Notes: a model not told the origin generated them from the letters alone. Positions 33,682-44,067 are shown, numbered from the stretch's first letter. The stretch is 64,000 nt of DNA from Sphingobium limneticum (GCF_008710155.1 NZ_VYPZ01000019.1:1-64000), one strand, 5' to 3'. Numbers and translations: made by a program.

Positions 33682-33977
33682 GCAACGCTGCACGCAACGG
33701 GCTTGGGTTCGTCGTAATGCTGGGCGCACCGTGGCTGGTATGGCTCAGCTTCGCGCATCTCGTGCGGCCTGTCATCAGTGGGGGCGTCGTTGCCTTGATC
33801 GCGGCTGCTCTTTCGGTGATGGCGGGGATGAGCGGTTTCTGGCTGCTGGGCCTTCCATTTGCCCGCCTGCACGAGAAATATCTGCTGGGCCTCCTGTCGG
33901 CCTACGCCGTCATGGTTATTCTGGCGCAGCCGTTCATCGGGCTTCTGGCGATATGTTCCACCGGCGATTGTATATAG
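33678..33977 (+). CDS. small membrane protein inside the XrtA locus
   Basis: 99 residues, GTG start overlapping the amidotransferase stop (GTGA). Three hydrophobic helices (about 9-28, 34-56 and 67-92) fill the sequence; the C-terminus is CSTGDCI. I recognise no family. The coupling to the amidotransferase and position before a sugar transferase argue that it is a real part of the locus. Length and composition would suit a helper of polymerase, flippase or exosortase. Confidence 0.65.
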   Translation: MSNAARNGLGFVVMLGAPWLVWLSFAHLVRPVISGGVVALIAAALSVMAGMSGFWLLGLPFARLHEKYLLGLLSAYAVMVILAQPFIGLLAICSTGDCI

Positions 33978-34040
33978 CGGCCCTTGCAACGCATCGTCCG
34001 CAGTGCCAACGGGGCGCATGACGATGAACAGGGCGCAACG

Positions 34041-35390
34041 GTGACAGTCTCCAAGGAAATCGTGCGGCTGCGGCTTTATGCGCTGTGTCTGGCGGGGGAC
34101 ATGGCGGGCCTGTTCTGCGCCTTTCTCGCCGCCAACTGGTTTGTGCTGGGCGCGCTCTGGGGCGAGCCGGGCAAGCCCCATGGGCTGGTGATGTTCGCCA
34201 TGATCGCGCCGCTTTATGCGCTGCTGGCGGTGCAGGGCGGCGCCTATGGCATCAATACGCTCGATCGCGTCCGGCGTGGCATCGTGCGGGCACTCTGGGC
34301 GCTGGCGCAGGCAGCGCTGCTGATGCTGCTGATCGTCTATCTGGGCAAAATCGCCGAGCAACTGTCGCGTCTGACCTTTGTCACAGGCCTGTTGCTGGGT
34401 GCGGTTGCGGTGTCCTTGGTGCGGCTGGCGGTCGCACGGTTGGCGGTCACTGTGCTGGGTGACGTGCCGCATCTGACCGCCGTCATCCTGGATGGCGTGG
34501 CGATCGAGACGGGACCGCATATGGATGTGATCGACGCCGATGCCGCCAATCTTCATCCCGAACGGCATGATGCCGACATGGCGGCCCGGCTGGCGGCGGC
34601 GGTCGGCATGGCGGAGCGGGTGATCGTCGCCTGTCCGCTCGATCGGATGACCGACTGGTCGGCAGCGCTCAAGTCGCTGTCGGCGCGGGGCGAGATCGTC
34701 GTGCCGGAACTGCTGCGCTTCGCCCCGGCGCGGATCGACGAATTTGACGGCCAGCCGACGATCATCGTCGCGGGCGGTCCGCTGCATTTCCGGGATCGGC
34801 TGATCAAGCGCCTGTTCGACCTGACCGTCGCCACGGTCGCCACGATCCTGCTGTCGCCGATCCTGATCGGGGCGGCGCTGGCCGTGCGGCTGACCAGCCC
34901 CGGCCCGGCGCTGTTCCGCCAGCCGCGTATCGGCAAGGATGCCCGTCCCTTCGCCATCTACAAATTTCGGTCGATGCGCAGCGAGGCGAGCGATCATAGG
35001 GCCGCTACACTGACGAAGCGCGACGACGATCGCGTCACCGGCGTCGGCGCTTTCCTGCGCAAGACCAGCATCGATGAGCTGCCACAGCTGTTCAACGTGC
35101 TGAAGGGCGACATGAGCATCGTCGGCCCGCGGCCCCATGCCGCCGCCGCCAAGGCAGGCGACAGCCTCTATTGGGAGGTGGATGCGCGCTATTGGGAGCG
35201 GCATTGCATCAAGCCGGGCATGACCGGCCTGGCGCAGGTGCGCGGCCATCGCGGCTCCACCGATCATCATCAGGATCTGATCGACCGGCTTCAATCCGAC
35301 CTGGAATATGTCAGCGACTGGTCGATCTGGCGCGACCTGCGGATCATCGTCGCAACGCTGGGCGTGCTGGTCCATCACAAGGCCTATTGA
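34041..35390 (+). CDS. bacterial sugar transferase (undecaprenyl-phosphate sugar phosphotransferase)
   Basis: About 449 residues. Several N-terminal TM helices are followed by a Rossmann-like segment and the C-terminal sugar transferase domain: [20 protein letters not shown], then [42 protein letters not shown] and VGPRP. It attaches the first sugar to undecaprenyl phosphate to start repeat-unit synthesis. The start is uncertain: GTG 34041 (giving [13 protein letters not shown]) or an in-frame TTG at 33984; neither has a strong ribosome binding site. Confidence 0.92.
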   Translation: MTVSKEIVRLRLYALCLAGDMAGLFCAFLAANWFVLGALWGEPGKPHGLVMFAMIAPLYALLAVQGGAYGINTLDRVRRGIVRALWALAQAALLMLLIVYLGKIAEQLSRLTFVTGLLLGAVAVSLVRLAVARLAVTVLGDVPHLTAVILDGVAIETGPHMDVIDADAANLHPERHDADMAARLAAAVGMAERVIVACPLDRMTDWSAALKSLSARGEIVVPELLRFAPARIDEFDGQPTIIVAGGPLHFRDRLIKRLFDLTVATVATILLSPILIGAALAVRLTSPGPALFRQPRIGKDARPFAIYKFRSMRSEASDHRAATLTKRDDDRVTGVGAFLRKTSIDELPQLFNVLKGDMSIVGPRPHAAAAKAGDSLYWEVDARYWERHCIKPGMTGLAQVRGHRGSTDHHQDLIDRLQSDLEYVSDWSIWRDLRIIVATLGVLVHHKAY

Positions 35391-35393
35391 GCG

Positions 35394-36524
35394 ATGGCGA
35401 CCAACCTGATCCTTGCCGCGATTTTGCTGCTCTGCCTGACTGTGGTGGCGTGGCCGTTCCTATTCTATCCGCTGATCCTGCGCCTGCTATCGACACGGCC
35501 CGAAGCGGCTGTCGAAGGAGCGGTGCCGAGCGTCTCTCTGCTGTTCTGCGCCTATAATGAAGCAGCGGCGATGCCGGAGAAGCTGGCCAATCTGGCGATG
35601 CTGAAGGCGCGGCATCCGACGCTGGAAATCCTCGCCTTCGACGATGGATCGTCGGACGGTACAGGCGACCTGATCGCCGCGCAGGGCAGCCTGGTCACGC
35701 TGATCCGTGGCCCCGGCCGCAGCGGCAAGGCGCATGGCATGAAGCAACTGGCGGCGCGGGCGACCGGCGACGTGCTGATCTTCACCGACGCCAATGTGCT
35801 GCTGGATCCGGACGCGGTCGACAATCTGCTGGCGCGCTATGCCGACCCGCAGGTGGGCGGCGTGCTGGGTTCGCTCCACTATATCGGCGCGGAAGACAGC
35901 GCGACCGCTTCGGTCGGCTCGCTCTACTGGCGGATCGAGGAAAAGCTGAAGGACGAGGAATCGCGCACCGGCAATGTGCTGGGCGCGGATGGCTCCATCT
36001 TCTCGATCCGGCGCAGCCTTTATCCCGATTTCCCCGACAGCGTGCTGGACGATCTGACCGTATCCATGGCCGTGGTCTTTGCCGGCCAGCGGCTCGTCAA
36101 GGCGAAGGATGTGATCGCGCGGGAGCGCCTCGTCACTGCCCGTAAGGACGAATATCGGCGCAAGGTGCGGATCGCCGCGCGAGCATGGCACACCAATGTC
36201 CATCTGCGCCCGCAATTGCGGCGCATGGGCGCGCTCGACCGGTTCAAATATGCCTCGCGCAAGATCGTTCGCTGGTTCGGCGGATTGTTCATTTTGATCG
36301 GCGCGGTGGCGGCCGGGGCGCTGGCCATGCGGCTGTCGCCTGCGCTTTATCTGGCGGGAGCTTTGGGCGTGGCGCTGATCATCTGGATCGGCGTGCGGGC
36401 GAAGAGTGGTCCCTTCGCCGCGCTGGTCGACATATTGATCGCCTATGCCGCGACGCTGCAAGGCGTGGCCAAGGCGATGGCGGGGCGAACCGTCACCGTG
36501 TGGAATCCCGCCCAGTCGCGCTGA
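35394..36524 (+). CDS. glycosyltransferase family 2 protein
   Basis: 376 residues. TM helix at about 5-27, a GT-A catalytic domain with LLFCAYNEA, AFDDGSSDGT and FTDANVLLD (Asp-x-Asn-type metal site), the QxxRW-like region replaced by RRKVRIAARAWHTN, and two C-terminal helices (about 295-345), like processive membrane synthases. It adds sugars during exopolysaccharide assembly. It begins three bases after the sugar transferase stop and ends the XrtA run; the next gene is convergent. Confidence 0.9.
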   Translation: MATNLILAAILLLCLTVVAWPFLFYPLILRLLSTRPEAAVEGAVPSVSLLFCAYNEAAAMPEKLANLAMLKARHPTLEILAFDDGSSDGTGDLIAAQGSLVTLIRGPGRSGKAHGMKQLAARATGDVLIFTDANVLLDPDAVDNLLARYADPQVGGVLGSLHYIGAEDSATASVGSLYWRIEEKLKDEESRTGNVLGADGSIFSIRRSLYPDFPDSVLDDLTVSMAVVFAGQRLVKAKDVIARERLVTARKDEYRRKVRIAARAWHTNVHLRPQLRRMGALDRFKYASRKIVRWFGGLFILIGAVAAGALAMRLSPALYLAGALGVALIIWIGVRAKSGPFAALVDILIAYAATLQGVAKAMAGRTVTVWNPAQSR

Positions 36525-36548
36525 TGGGCGCGCTGGGCGGAGGAGGGC

Positions 36549-38249
36549 TTACTGCCCCTTCACATAGACCCGCTTGCCGCCGATCCAGGTTTCCAGCACC
36601 TGCGTCTGGCGGATGTCGGCAGGACGAGAGGCCGAAATATCCCGGTCGATCAGCAGGAAGTCGGCGCGCTGGCCGGGGACCAGACTGCCGAACTTCTTCT
36701 CCGCAAAACCGGCATAGGCCGCCTGCCGCGTGAAGCCGTCCAGCGCCGCGTCGAACCCGATCCGCTGTTCGGGTTTCCAGCCGCCGGCCGGTTCGCCCTT
36801 CGCATCCTCGCGGCTCATCGCCACGGCAATGCCGGCGAAGGGATTGGGGCTTTCCACCGGCACGTCGGACCCCAAGGCGAGGGGCACGCGATTGTCCAGC
36901 ATAGTCTTCCACGCATAGGCGCCGTCGAGTCGCGCTTCACCTAGCCGCGCGGTCGCCATGCGCCAGTCGGAAGCCTCATGCACCGGCTGCATCGACGCGA
37001 TCGCACCCAGCGGGCCGAAGCGGGGCAGATCGCTTGAGCTGATGATCTGCGCATGTTCGACACGCCAGCGCCGGTCGCCCTTATAGGTGTCGTTCAGTTC
37101 CTCGATCGCGTTCAGCAGTTCATGATTGGCAGCGTCGCCGATCGCGTGGACGGCGACCTGGAAATTGTCCATCGCCGCGCGGCTCATGAAATTACGCAAC
37201 TGCGTGTCGGGGATCATTGGCAGGCCGCGTTGGCCCGGCGCATCGGCATAGTCCGCGCGCAGCCACGCCCCGCGCGAACCCAGCGCGCCGTCGAGCAGCA
37301 GCTTCACGCCGCCCATGCGCAGATGATCGTCATAGAGCCAAGGCGTCGGCTCCGGCCCGGCGATCAGCACCATATTGTCGATGCCATAGGCATAGGACAT
37401 GATCCGCACGCGCAGCGCGCCGCGATCCGCCGACCGGCGGAAAGCCTGCCAATCCTCGATGCTGGTGCCCATGTCGGCAATGCCGGTGATACCCACGGCC
37501 AGCAGCGCGCGCTGCGCCTTTTCCAGTGCGGTGTCGCGGTCCCTGGGCGCCGGGGGTGGCACGACTCGCTGGATCAGTTCCATCGCCTTGTCGACGAAGA
37601 CGCCTGACGGCTTGCCGCCCGCCATTTCGATCCGGCCGCCCATGGGCGCCTTGGTCGTCGCGCTGATGCCTGCCGCGCGGATCGCGGCGCTGTTGGCCCA
37701 GCCGGCATGGCCATCGACCCGCTCCAGCCACACCGGCATGTCGCTGACGGCGGCGTCCAGTTCGGCGGCGGTGGGGAAGCGGCCCAGACCCCATTGTTCC
37801 TGATTCCAGCCGGTGCCGATGATCCATTTGCGGCTGTCATTGGCCTGCGCATAGGCGCGGATCTTCGTCTGCGCCTCCGCCAGCGATCGCGTGTCCGACA
37901 GGTCGAGCGTGATGAGCGACAGGCCATAGCCCATGACATGCCCATGCGCGTCGATCAGGCCGGGGATCATCGTCTTGCCGCCGGCATCCATCTTGAACGC
38001 GGGTGCCTTGGGCCGTTCGGGCCACGGCTGGCCCTTTTTCGGCTTTTTGGGCTTATATTCCGGTTCCTTGTACCGCTCCGTCAGCAGCTTTTCGACCTTG
38101 CCATCATCGTCGATCTGCAAGGCGACGAAGCGCACGACCTTACCATTGGCGTCGAGCGCGATGCCGTTCACATTGTCGATGACGCCGAATGCCATGGCGG
38201 AGGACGGAAGCGTGATCGCGGCGATCGCCGCCAGCCATGCCGCCTTCAT
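36549..38249 (-). CDS. amidohydrolase (YtcJ-like, exported)
   Basis: 566 residues with a signal peptide (MKAAWLAAIAAITLPSSAMA), so periplasmic. The amidohydrolase-3 fold shows PGLIDAHGHVMGYG (metal histidines), ERVDGHAGWANS, AVHAIGDAANHE and WRVEHAQIIS. It hydrolyses an unknown amide or N-acyl substrate. A Lys/Pro-rich insert (YKPKKPKKGQPWPERPK) between strands near residues 60-80 is unusual. The start overlaps the stop of the dehydrogenase gene (ATGA), so the two are an operon. Confidence 0.9.
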   Translation of the reverse strand: MKAAWLAAIAAITLPSSAMAFGVIDNVNGIALDANGKVVRFVALQIDDDGKVEKLLTERYKEPEYKPKKPKKGQPWPERPKAPAFKMDAGGKTMIPGLIDAHGHVMGYGLSLITLDLSDTRSLAEAQTKIRAYAQANDSRKWIIGTGWNQEQWGLGRFPTAAELDAAVSDMPVWLERVDGHAGWANSAAIRAAGISATTKAPMGGRIEMAGGKPSGVFVDKAMELIQRVVPPPAPRDRDTALEKAQRALLAVGITGIADMGTSIEDWQAFRRSADRGALRVRIMSYAYGIDNMVLIAGPEPTPWLYDDHLRMGGVKLLLDGALGSRGAWLRADYADAPGQRGLPMIPDTQLRNFMSRAAMDNFQVAVHAIGDAANHELLNAIEELNDTYKGDRRWRVEHAQIISSSDLPRFGPLGAIASMQPVHEASDWRMATARLGEARLDGAYAWKTMLDNRVPLALGSDVPVESPNPFAGIAVAMSREDAKGEPAGGWKPEQRIGFDAALDGFTRQAAYAGFAEKKFGSLVPGQRADFLLIDRDISASRPADIRQTQVLETWIGGKRVYVKGQ

Positions 38250-39115
38250 GCGCGGGTGATCCGTCGTACCAGCGCGCTGGTATCCTGCCGATTGCCGCCC
38301 AGCGCCTGCACATCGGCATAATATTGATCGACCAGCGCCGTCACCGGCAGGGTCGCGCCATTGGCGCGTGCCTCTTCCAGCGCCAGGCCCAGATCCTTGC
38401 GCATCCAATCCACCGCAAAGCCGAAATCGAAACTATCCTGCGCCATCGTCTTCCAGCGATTTTCCATCTGCCAGCTTTGTGCCGCGCCGCCGGAAATCGC
38501 TTCGAACACCTTGTCCAGATCCAGTTCGGCCGCTTGCGCGAAACGCAATGCTTCCGACAGGCCCTGCAACACGCCGCCGATGCAAATCTGGTTCACCATC
38601 TTGGTGGTCTGGCCCGCGCCCGCCGTGCCGACATGCACGATCCGCGCGGCATAGGCCTGCATTACCAGCTTGGCGGCCGCGACCGCCGGTTCGCTGCCCC
38701 CGCACATGATCGACAGCTTGCCGTTCTCGGCGCCCGCCTGACCGCCCGACACCGGCGCGTCGACGCTATGGATGCCGCGACTTTCGCCCTCGACGAACAA
38801 TTGCCGCGCGATCCGGGCCGACACGGTGGTATGGTCGATGAACAGGCTGCCTTCGCGCATCGTGCGAAACGCGCCCTCGCGGCCCAGCGTGATTTGCGAC
38901 AGGTCATCGTCATTGCCGACGCAACTGATGACGATATCCGCTTCCTCGGCGGCCTTGGCCGGCGTGATCGCTACAGCGCCGCCATAGGCGTCCGCCCACA
39001 GCTTCGCCTTGCCGATGGAGCGATTATAGACGGTCAGGCTATGCCCCGCCTTGGCCAGATGTCCTGCCATAGGGCCGCCCATGACGCCCAGCCCGATAAA
39101 AGCGATATTAGCCAT
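38246..39115 (-). CDS. NAD(P)-dependent beta-hydroxyacid dehydrogenase
   Basis: 289 residues of the 3-hydroxyisobutyrate dehydrogenase / tartronate semialdehyde reductase family. The Rossmann motif GLGVMGGPMAGHL opens it, DAPVSGGQAGAENGKL is the substrate loop, and the catalytic Lys lies in GAGQTTKMVNQ. The exact substrate cannot be read from the sequence. It precedes and overlaps the amidohydrolase gene; divergent threonine ammonia-lyase starts 95 bases upstream. Confidence 0.92.
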   Translation of the reverse strand: MANIAFIGLGVMGGPMAGHLAKAGHSLTVYNRSIGKAKLWADAYGGAVAITPAKAAEEADIVISCVGNDDDLSQITLGREGAFRTMREGSLFIDHTTVSARIARQLFVEGESRGIHSVDAPVSGGQAGAENGKLSIMCGGSEPAVAAAKLVMQAYAARIVHVGTAGAGQTTKMVNQICIGGVLQGLSEALRFAQAAELDLDKVFEAISGGAAQSWQMENRWKTMAQDSFDFGFAVDWMRKDLGLALEEARANGATLPVTALVDQYYADVQALGGNRQDTSALVRRITRA

Positions 39116-39210
39116 ATGCCTCGTACATTTAGTGCGCAGGGCCTGCCATAGGGCCAGTTTTCCGACAGTGCCAGTTTCTTCGCCCGCAATTTTCGTTTAG
39201 GGGCGCGGCC

Positions 39211-40458
39211 ATGACTACGCTCGCAAAGATCGAAAGCGCCCTGCCGCTGCCCATCACCGTCGATGACATACTTGCCGCGCGGACCCGTATTTCGGGTGCG
39301 CTCGTCAAGACGCCGACGCTGATTAGTCAGACGCTTTCCAACATGTTGGGTTGCAACGTCTATCTGAAATTCGAAAATCTTCAGTTCACCGCCGCCTATA
39401 AGGAGCGCGGCGCACTCAATCGTCTGCTGCAACTGGATGACGCGGCAAAGGCCAAGGGCGTGATCGGCGCGTCCGCCGGCAATCATGCGCAGGGGCTGGC
39501 CTATCATGGCAAGCGTCTGGGCGTGCCCGTCACCATCGTCATGCCCACCACCACTCCCACGGTGAAGGTCACGCAGACGCAAGGGCATGGCGCCACCGTG
39601 GTGCAACATGGCGAAAAATTCGACGATGCCTATGCCCATGCCCGACTGCTGGAGGTCGAGCAGGGCCTGACCTTCGTCCATCCCTTCGATGAGCCGGACA
39701 TCATGGCCGGACAGGGCACCGTTGCGCTGGAAATGCTGGAAGACGCGCCGGAAATCGACACGCTGGTCATCCCGATCGGTGGCGGCGGCCTGTTTTCGGG
39801 CATGGCGACGGCGGCGCGCGCGATGAAGCCGGATATCCGGCTGGTCGGCGTGCAGGCCGAACTCTATCCGTCCATGTATGATTTCATCAAGGGCGCGGAC
39901 CTGGCCTGCGACGGCGATACGCTGGCGGAAGGTATCGCGGTCAAGCAGCCCGGCGAAATCACCCGCCGCGTGGTCGAGCGGCTGGCCGATGATATCCTGC
40001 TCGTCACCGAACGGCGGCTGGAGGAGGCGGTGAGCCTGCTGCTCCAGATCGAAAAGACGGTGGTCGAAGGCGCAGGCGCCGCAGGACTCGCGGCTTTGCT
40101 GACCTATCGTGAGCAGTTTGTCGGTCGCAATGTCGGGCTGGTGCTGACCGGCGGCAATATCGACACGCGGTTGCTGGCCAATGTGCTGCTGCGCGATCTG
40201 GCGCGCTCGGGCCGTCTGGCGCGTCTGCGGATCATCCTTCAGGATCGGCCCGGCGCGCTGTTCCATGTCGCTCGTATCTTCGATCAGGAAGCGGTCAACA
40301 TTCTGGAACTGGCGCATCAGCGTATCTTCACCAACCTGCCGGCCAAGGGCCTCAGCCTCGACGTCGAATGCGAAACGCGGGACCGGGCGCACCTTCAACG
40401 GCTGATCGCCGCGCTGGGTGAAGCAGGCTATGAGGTCGCGCCGATCGAGGTTGCGTAA
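39211..40458 (+). CDS. ilvA: threonine ammonia-lyase
   Basis: 415 residues. The PLP lysine is Lys64 in TAAYKERGA, with SAGNHAQG phosphate-side and GGGGLFSG loops following, then a C-terminal ACT domain (about 330-410) beginning RIILQDRPGALFHV. It converts threonine to 2-oxobutyrate for isoleucine synthesis. The single ACT domain is the short biodegradative/TdcB-like or alphaproteobacterial IlvA form, presumably feedback-sensitive. Terminator at 40461-40484. Confidence 0.94.
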   Translation: MTTLAKIESALPLPITVDDILAARTRISGALVKTPTLISQTLSNMLGCNVYLKFENLQFTAAYKERGALNRLLQLDDAAKAKGVIGASAGNHAQGLAYHGKRLGVPVTIVMPTTTPTVKVTQTQGHGATVVQHGEKFDDAYAHARLLEVEQGLTFVHPFDEPDIMAGQGTVALEMLEDAPEIDTLVIPIGGGGLFSGMATAARAMKPDIRLVGVQAELYPSMYDFIKGADLACDGDTLAEGIAVKQPGEITRRVVERLADDILLVTERRLEEAVSLLLQIEKTVVEGAGAAGLAALLTYREQFVGRNVGLVLTGGNIDTRLLANVLLRDLARSGRLARLRIILQDRPGALFHVARIFDQEAVNILELAHQRIFTNLPAKGLSLDVECETRDRAHLQRLIAALGEAGYEVAPIEVA

Positions 40459-40460
40459 GG

Positions 40461-40484
40461 GCGGGACTATGGCTCCCGCTTTTT
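40461..40484 (+). terminator. intrinsic terminator of threonine ammonia-lyase gene
   Basis: GCGGGA (40461-40466) pairs with TCCCGC (40474-40479) followed by a T run (40480-40484), just after the ilvA stop codon. Confidence 0.7.
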
Positions 40485-40576
40485 CGTGGTAAACGCCCTT
40501 TTCACAGGGGCGTGGTGACGGCATATATCCGAAGCATGAGCAAACCCCGCCGTCACCATGAATGGGAGCCTGGAGC

Positions 40577-41395
40577 GTGACAGCCGCATTCCGTTTTCCC
40601 CGCTTCTTCGTGACCAATCCCAGCCCATGCCCCTATCTGCCGGGCAAGAGCGAGAGGAAGGTGTTTACCGAACTCAACGGCGACAATGCGGCTGAACTCA
40701 ACGATGCGCTGGGGCGGATCGGTTTTCGCCGCAGCCAGAATGTCGCCTATCGCCCCAGTTGCGCCGACTGCTCCGCCTGCGTGTCGGTGCGGGTCGTCGC
40801 CAGCGAGTTTCAGCCCAATGCGACTCAGCGCAAGCTGATCCGACGCAACAGCGATTTGATCGCCACGGCGTGCAAGCCCTGGTCGACCGAAGAGCAATTC
40901 GCATTGCTCCAGCGCTATCTGGTCGATCGTCACCCCGGTGGCGGCATGACCGAGATGGACGAGATGGACTTTGCCGACATGGTCGAGCAGACGCCGGTCG
41001 ACAGCTATATCATTGAATATCGCGAACCCGGCGTCGATGGTCGCCCCGGCAAGCTGATCGGCGCCTGCCTGACCGACCGGCAGGGTGACGGTCTGTCGAT
41101 GATTTACAGCTTCTTCGACACGACGCTGGAGCATCGGCCGGGCCTGGGCAATTATATCATCCTGGATCATATCACCCGTGCCGCCGCTGCCGGATTGCCT
41201 TATGTCTATCTTGGCTATTGGGTCGATGGGTCGCCGCGGATGCAATATAAGGTCCGCTATCGTCCGCTGGAAAAACTCAGCCGCAGCGGTTGGGTGCGTT
41301 TCGATCCGCACGAGCAGGCGCAGGCCATTCGTGGCGTCCAGCCGCGCGACGAACCGCCGCTGCCGGTCGAACTGGTCGGCATGTTTCGGAAATAG
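40577..41395 (+). CDS. bpt: bacterial arginyl/leucyl-transferase (Bpt)
   Basis: 272 residues. The ATE fold opens [20 protein letters not shown], and the Cys cluster [12 protein letters not shown] (with the PCPY cysteine) is retained. Bpt transfers Leu to N-terminal Asp/Glu of proteins, marking them for ClpS/ClpAP. GTG 40577 was preferred (GGGAG upstream; standard N-terminus MTAAFRFP); an ATG at 40562 would add five residues. Typical pairing with nearby threonine ammonia-lyase is seen in many alphaproteobacteria. Confidence 0.92.
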   Translation: MTAAFRFPRFFVTNPSPCPYLPGKSERKVFTELNGDNAAELNDALGRIGFRRSQNVAYRPSCADCSACVSVRVVASEFQPNATQRKLIRRNSDLIATACKPWSTEEQFALLQRYLVDRHPGGGMTEMDEMDFADMVEQTPVDSYIIEYREPGVDGRPGKLIGACLTDRQGDGLSMIYSFFDTTLEHRPGLGNYIILDHITRAAAAGLPYVYLGYWVDGSPRMQYKVRYRPLEKLSRSGWVRFDPHEQAQAIRGVQPRDEPPLPVELVGMFRK

Positions 41396-41535
41396 AGATC
41401 GCTTCGATTATACTTTGGTCTAAGTTATTGATTAATATTGGTCATGTTGTTTTGGCCCTTTAGTCAATTTGTTTAACTTTCTTTGCTAGTCCCTCTTCAT
41501 GCGCGCAGAGAGAGGCATCAGATCGGGAGCGGCTC

Positions 41536-44067
41536 ATGGACCGCTTTGCTGATCGGCGATTTCACGATTTACGGTTGACGCCGGGCGACGATTTCGCCGC
41601 GCAACAATTGTTCCTGCACCGCAACGACCTTTTATTTTCGCCGGTTTTCGATCGGGTTTCGCCCCCGCTGCTGCGCTGGGTTGCGGATCATCGCGGCCGG
41701 TTGATCGCGATCGAGCGGGAAAGCAGCCGCTTCCGTCCCCGATTCGCGGCCGACCCGATCGGCTTTGGCTGGCGTGGCCTGTTGTCGGACGGGGACAGGC
41801 GGAGTTTGCTGTCGGCTGCCCGTGCCAGCGACAGGCCTCAGGCGCTGACATTGTCGCTGCGCTGCGCCGGCGGCCAGGAACGATGGTGCATGATCCGCAT
41901 GGCCCGCATGGAAGGAGCAGGGCAGCCGCGCTGGTATGGCACGGTCGAGGATGTGCATGAGCGGCACGACCGCGATTCCCGCGTCCTGGCGGCGGCGCTG
42001 GCCGAAAGCCGCGAACATTACCGATCCTCGGTCGACCTCAGCCCGCAAGTGCCCTGGACCGCCAATCGCAACGGCAGCATCGAAGAGGTGGGGCCGCGAT
42101 GGTTGGACCTGACCGGCATGGCACCGGACAAGGCGCTCGGCACCGGCTGGCTGGGCGCCCTGCATCCCGACGACCTGCAAAGAACGGTCGCCATATGGAA
42201 CGGGCATCTGTCCAGCGGCGCGCCGGTCGATATCGACTATCGCATTCGCTTGCGCGACGGCAGCTATCGCTGGATGCGGGCGCGCGCATCGGCGCGGCGT
42301 GATCCGTCCGGCGCGATCCTGCGCTGGTACGGAACGCTGGAGGATGTCCATGCCGAACGGCTGGCGCAGACAGCATTGACCGATAGCGAGGAACGCTTCC
42401 GCCTGGCGGTACAGTCGGCGCGGCTGGGCATCTGGGATTTCGATTGCGTCAATGGCAGCCGCACCTGGTCCAACGAATTTCGCCGGATGCTGGGTCTGGA
42501 CGAACATCAGGTGGCAACCACCGAACTGGCGCTGTCGCTGGTGCATCCGGGCGACCGGGATCGACTGAAATATATGCTGGAGGCGGTCGCTGCCGGCACG
42601 TTGCCACCGCATTTCGAGGCGACCCTGCGCATCTATCGCGCCGATACAGGCGCCTTGCGCTGGATTCGCAGTACCGGATGGATGACGCGTTCGGATGCCG
42701 GTCGCCCCTTGCGCATCATCGTCACTTTCCGCGACGTCACCGAAGAACATGATGCGGACGAGCGGATCCGCTGGGCCGCCACGCATGATCCGATGACGCG
42801 GCTGCCCAACCGCACCTTGTGGCAGGCGGCGCTGGAGGAAATGGCGGCGCGTGCCCAGGCAGACGGGCGGACGTTCGGCCTGCTGTTGCTCGACATAGAC
42901 GATCTCAAGCGCACCAATGATGCGATGGGGCATGACGCAGGCGATGCGCTGCTCTGCGCCTTTGCGCAGCGTTTGGCATCGGTGGCGCCGGCGGATGCCG
43001 TGTTGGGGCGGCTAGGTGGCGATGAATTTGGCCTAGCCGCGCCGTCGCTGACCGACAGCGCGGCGCTGGAGCGGCTAAGTGCGGCCCTGATCGACAATGT
43101 CCGGACGCCGCATGTCCATCAGGGGCGTTCGCTCGATTGCGGTGTCAGCATCGGTGGCGCGGTGTTCGGCGTGCATGCCGACCGGGCCGAGGATCTGTTG
43201 AAGGCAGCCGATCTGGCGCTCTATGCCTCGAAAGGGGCTGGGCGCGGGCGGTTGACCTTGTTTCAATCCACCTTGCGCGCGCAGGCGCAGCAGCGCAGTT
43301 CGATGATCCGCATGGCGCGGCAGGTGGTTGCCGAACGGCTCGCCACCCCTTTCTATCAACCGCGCATCGACATGCGCAGCGGGCATGTGTTGGGCTATGA
43401 GGCGCTGCTGCGCTGGCATCATCCCCGGATGGGGGTGCAACTGCCCGGCACCATAGCCGCCGCCTTCGACCATCCCGAGATATCGGCGGCATTGACCGCG
43501 CAAATGCTGGACGCGGTGCTCGTCGATCTGCAATGCTGGCTGCGATCGGGCTTCGATCCGGGGCGGGTGGCGATCAATGCGGCGGCGGCGGACTTTGCGA
43601 GCGGGGATTTCGCCGACCGGGTGCTGAGCCTGCTGGATCGCGCCAATGTGCCCACGACGCATTTCGAGATCGAAGTGACGGAAAGTGTGTTTCTGGGGCG
43701 CGGCGCCGATCAGGTCGGCCATACGCTGCAACATTTTTCCGATGCCGGTGTGCGGGTGGCGCTGGACGATTTCGGCACCGGCTTCGCTTCACTGACCCAT
43801 TTGAAGCAATATCCTGTCGATGTGCTGAAGATCGACCGCAGCTTCGTCAGTCATATCGAGCAGGATGTCGGTGACGCGGCGATCGTGGATGCGATCGTCA
43901 AGCTGGGCGGCAGTTTTGGCATGGAGGTCGTCGCCGAAGGCGTGGAGACGGCCGCGCAGGCCGATTTCCTGCTGCGCCAAGGTTGTATCGTGGGACAGGG
44001 ATTTCACCTTGGCCGGCCACAGCCCGTCACCGCCTTTTTACCGCCAAAGGCCCGTTCGCAGCCATAG
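41536..44067 (+). CDS. PAS-GGDEF-EAL cyclic-di-GMP protein
   Basis: 843 residues. Three PAS-type regions (about 20-145, 150-275 and 280-410, the third ending TFRDVTEEHDADERI) precede a GGDEF domain (about 415-585) with an intact LGRLGGDEFG and an EAL domain (about 590-840) with YEALLRWHHP, FEIEVTES, DDFGTGFASLTHLK and KIDRSFV. Both enzymatic motifs look complete, so synthesis and breakdown of c-di-GMP are both possible. No TM helix is present. The promoter region (41396-41535) is notably AT-rich. Confidence 0.94.
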   Translation: MDRFADRRFHDLRLTPGDDFAAQQLFLHRNDLLFSPVFDRVSPPLLRWVADHRGRLIAIERESSRFRPRFAADPIGFGWRGLLSDGDRRSLLSAARASDRPQALTLSLRCAGGQERWCMIRMARMEGAGQPRWYGTVEDVHERHDRDSRVLAAALAESREHYRSSVDLSPQVPWTANRNGSIEEVGPRWLDLTGMAPDKALGTGWLGALHPDDLQRTVAIWNGHLSSGAPVDIDYRIRLRDGSYRWMRARASARRDPSGAILRWYGTLEDVHAERLAQTALTDSEERFRLAVQSARLGIWDFDCVNGSRTWSNEFRRMLGLDEHQVATTELALSLVHPGDRDRLKYMLEAVAAGTLPPHFEATLRIYRADTGALRWIRSTGWMTRSDAGRPLRIIVTFRDVTEEHDADERIRWAATHDPMTRLPNRTLWQAALEEMAARAQADGRTFGLLLLDIDDLKRTNDAMGHDAGDALLCAFAQRLASVAPADAVLGRLGGDEFGLAAPSLTDSAALERLSAALIDNVRTPHVHQGRSLDCGVSIGGAVFGVHADRAEDLLKAADLALYASKGAGRGRLTLFQSTLRAQAQQRSSMIRMARQVVAERLATPFYQPRIDMRSGHVLGYEALLRWHHPRMGVQLPGTIAAAFDHPEISAALTAQMLDAVLVDLQCWLRSGFDPGRVAINAAAADFASGDFADRVLSLLDRANVPTTHFEIEVTESVFLGRGADQVGHTLQHFSDAGVRVALDDFGTGFASLTHLKQYPVDVLKIDRSFVSHIEQDVGDAAIVDAIVKLGGSFGMEVVAEGVETAAQADFLLRQGCIVGQGFHLGRPQPVTAFLPPKARSQP

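Noticed and set aside
41396..41535. CtrA-box-like TTAG...TTAAC upstream of the c-di-GMP gene
   Set aside because: The half sites are spaced by nine bases instead of seven, so the site does not fit the consensus.
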